The position numbers were made by a program, and so were the translations under genes. The notes under the pieces are model-generated. The model was not told where the DNA came from and ran no database searches. It saw only the letters and a program-made list of their open reading frames with translations. Positions 61,890 to 64,000 of a DNA stretch of 64,000 bases are shown here, piece by piece. Location of the stretch: the NCBI RefSeq assembly GCF_949628265.1, contig NC_088788.1:11594001-11658000 (forward strand), read 5' to 3'. This DNA is from Cloeon dipterum. Its lineage: Eukaryota > Arthropoda > Insecta > Ephemeroptera > Baetidae. How positions within the stretch are numbered: position 1 is the first letter of the stretch; each line of letters begins with the position of its first letter.

Positions 61890-64000
61890 CGTCGTTGCTC
61901 ACCCTTTGACGGCCTGGCTGGAATGGACCAGAGCGAGCGGTCCACTAAAAATCTCGTCGCCTACCTGTTGCCAGAGTGAGGAGGAGACACCTTTAATGAG
62001 CTTGCTGCTGCTATGGCTTTAAATTTTTATGACGAAACAAGAGAGGCCTGTGTTTGCTCCATTGGCGAGCTGCCGAGGGCTCGTTTTTCTCGTTCTCCAA
62101 TCGCGAGCTCCTCTCCAGTCATTTCAAGGACATCGCGGCAGTGCGCACTTATCAATTAAAACGGCTGTTTATCGAGGGAAAAATAATAATTCCGTGGTCG
62201 AAAGTGGCGCAATAAAGGATCGAATAAACAACACTACTTGAAGGTAAAAAGGTGCAGTGGAGAAAAATAGAAAAAGAAATGAAATACACACGCAGGTAAA
62301 TTAATGAAATTAACATTTACGCTGTAGTTCAGCTCTTAAAATTTAAAAAGAAAAATTTACATGCAAGGAGGGTTTTTTCCCATTTCATCAATTAAATTTT
62401 AAATGTTTTAAATCATACCATGAGTTTAATTTCTATTTAAGCTTTTTATTTTTTTTTTGTCAGGGTGTGCACCTATATAGTAAATATTAATGACGTTAGC
62501 AGACTGTCCCAATCAGCCATTAATTTGGCCGTTCATAAACGCAAAGTTAGCATTTTTTTTTCAAAATTCATCATACATGACAGATTTTAAATTTAAAAAA
62601 GAGCAGAAAAATATATTTTTGTTGGTTATGAATCTTAAAATCAAGTCTAATCTTTGGAAGCTGAGGGCATGGCCGTCTTTGCGTTCCTAAAAAGGAAACA
62701 AAACGAACCATGGATATAAACATTTTCATTAATAGAGATCAATGCCAAACAATATCATACTAATTTTCCTCAACATTATCAGAAAATTTTCTTTTGGTAA
62801 TAAGGCCCACAGAACAACACTGAAAATTCCCGGAAATAGTCAGGGAATCCACCCGATATGTATAAATGTAATGAATTTAATCTTATTTAACAATTGGTCT
62901 CTAACTTTATTTTCAAATGAAACAAACGGAGGCATTCATTTTTTAACTTTTGATTTTATTCTTTACTTTTTCTGACTTACACATAGAGAGCAACACATCT
63001 CCAAACATTCAAGTTATTGAGTTGTTGTAATTTGTTCTTTGCATGGACGACTACCTCAAAATTCAGCATCCAAACTCGATTTGCGTGTGGTTTTCTTTTT
63101 TCATAGTATCCAAAAATTGTTGCCGCCTGCGTGTATGTGTGAGTGAACGAGTGTTTCTGTTTGTTTGTTTGTTTGTTTGTGTTTCACAATGAACGGAGTT
63201 GTCCTAATAAAAAAGGGGGTAAGAGGTGCACACATATATAACTGAGCAGAGGCCTAAATTGGCACGATTCACTATGCAAAAAGTCGGTCAATTTGTGTGT
63301 GAGTGTGATTTTTGTGTGTTCCAAAATTTCCGCCCGGAGAGACAAACGCACGCTCCACCGATGATAAAAGCCAAGCCGGGTTCGTCTCTGTAGTGTTTCA
63401 GTTTTTGTGGCATCACCAGTATAAAAAGTAGTTTCTAACATTTACAAAACAACCTCTTCTCCACATTTCCTGTTTTTTATATCCACAATACGTTCTTAGG
63501 GAGTAACATCGAGTTGCAACATCGTGTATTAGTTTTCTTTGAAAAGGTGCCTTTATTGCCAACGGGTTGGCACCGCTTTTCGCCTTTTGACAAAATACAC
63601 ATCAATTGGTCGAGTCCGAATTTGAGATTTCGACCCAGAAGGGACGTTAAGTTTCTGCCGATTTCACAACGATGATCATAATCATGTTTAAAATTAATCC
63701 TTTCCTTATACCGTCGATTACATCTATCACTTACGAAAAAAAAATAACACAAGATGCTCAAACCACTTTTGTGTCCTTTGTGCTCTTTTTTTAATGTAAT
63801 ATTTACTTGAACTAGCTCTGCGTCCAATCGATCGGATTCTCGGTTTTCGAAATAAGTAAGTCGCTGAGATCAAAACACACTACACGTAGCGATTAAATTA
63901 TTACACTTTTAGGAAATAATCGTGGCGCGAGAGAAGAAAATACAACTGCTGTTCGCCTAATGGCCCGAAAAACGGGACAAAACACTACAGATTCATCTTC
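61890..64000. other. HGD upstream region and unassigned right end
   Basis: About 61890-62230 is GC-richer and likely contains the HGD promoter and 5' UTR. From 62240 on the sequence is AT-rich with simple-sequence stretches. Open frames such as 63477-63827 (minus, 116 codons) are Lys/Asn-rich, show no family features and have no splice partners. The simple-repeat texture around 63120-63480 would suit a long 3' UTR of a gene beyond the window, but this is a guess. Confidence 0.45.
63158..63180. repeat. (TTTG)n microsatellite
   Basis: About five to six tandem TTTG units, preceded by GT-rich sequence (GTGTATGTGTGAGTG). Confidence 0.9.

Noticed and set aside
63477..63827. 116-codon minus frame at the right end
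   Set aside because: Low-complexity Lys/Asn/Cys composition with no domain; probably untranslated sequence.
1..64000. tRNA, rRNA, snRNA, known microRNA or CRISPR features
   Set aside because: I looked for T-loop GGTTCGANTCC strings, well-known insect microRNA seeds and regularly spaced repeats and found none convincing; a covariance-model scan would be decisive.

Overview
This is an animal nuclear genomic window, most likely from an insect or close arthropod. The genes are split by spliceosomal introns (GT...AG) that are often short and AT-rich, the proteins are metazoan orthologues, and polyadenylation signals lie close behind stop codons. The species cannot be fixed from sequence alone. 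There is no prokaryotic, viral or CRISPR content. I rebuilt exon chains by hand. Each main coding sequence closes in frame at a length expected for its family.

Layout. 0.9-1.7 kb (-): RNF146/Iduna, a RING-WWE ubiquitin ligase. 2.0-2.5 kb (-): a possible tiny two-exon gene for an acidic protein with a hydrophobic tail. A 70-bp repeat occurs at 1-70 and again at 2886-2955. 3-13 kb: a gene-free stretch with alternating AT-rich and GC-rich blocks. 13.9-18.5 kb (-): XPR1, an SPX-EXS phosphate exporter with 8 coding exons (674 aa). 21.2-26.9 kb (+): GCC2/GCC185, a coiled-coil GRIP golgin with 5 exons (1205 aa). 27.5-28.7 kb (-): TMEM192 with 7 exons (278 aa), tail-to-tail with GCC2. 29.5-30.4 kb (-): IBA57, a mitochondrial Fe-S assembly factor encoded by one coding exon. 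31.6-51.8 kb (+): kindlin/fermitin with 9 exons (719 aa) and a 16-kb first intron. 52.7-61.9 kb (-): HGD, homogentisate 1,2-dioxygenase, with 10 exons (444 aa), tail-to-tail with kindlin. 55.2-60.7 kb (+): an SMYD4-like TPR/MYND/SET protein with 5 exons (575 aa), lying entirely inside HGD intron 2 on the opposite strand. 61.9-64 kb: no recognised gene.

The genes are unrelated housekeeping and signalling loci (PAR-dependent ubiquitylation, phosphate export, Golgi tethering, lysosomal membrane, Fe-S assembly, integrin activation, tyrosine catabolism, lysine methylation), so there is no operon-like logic. The most unusual part is 54.9-60.8 kb. There an antisense nested gene carries, in its own first intron, three neighbouring repeat structures: a roughly 100-bp-arm inverted repeat, an island with GC-rich hairpins, and an approximately 850-bp inverted-repeat element whose 138-bp inner arms differ at only one position.
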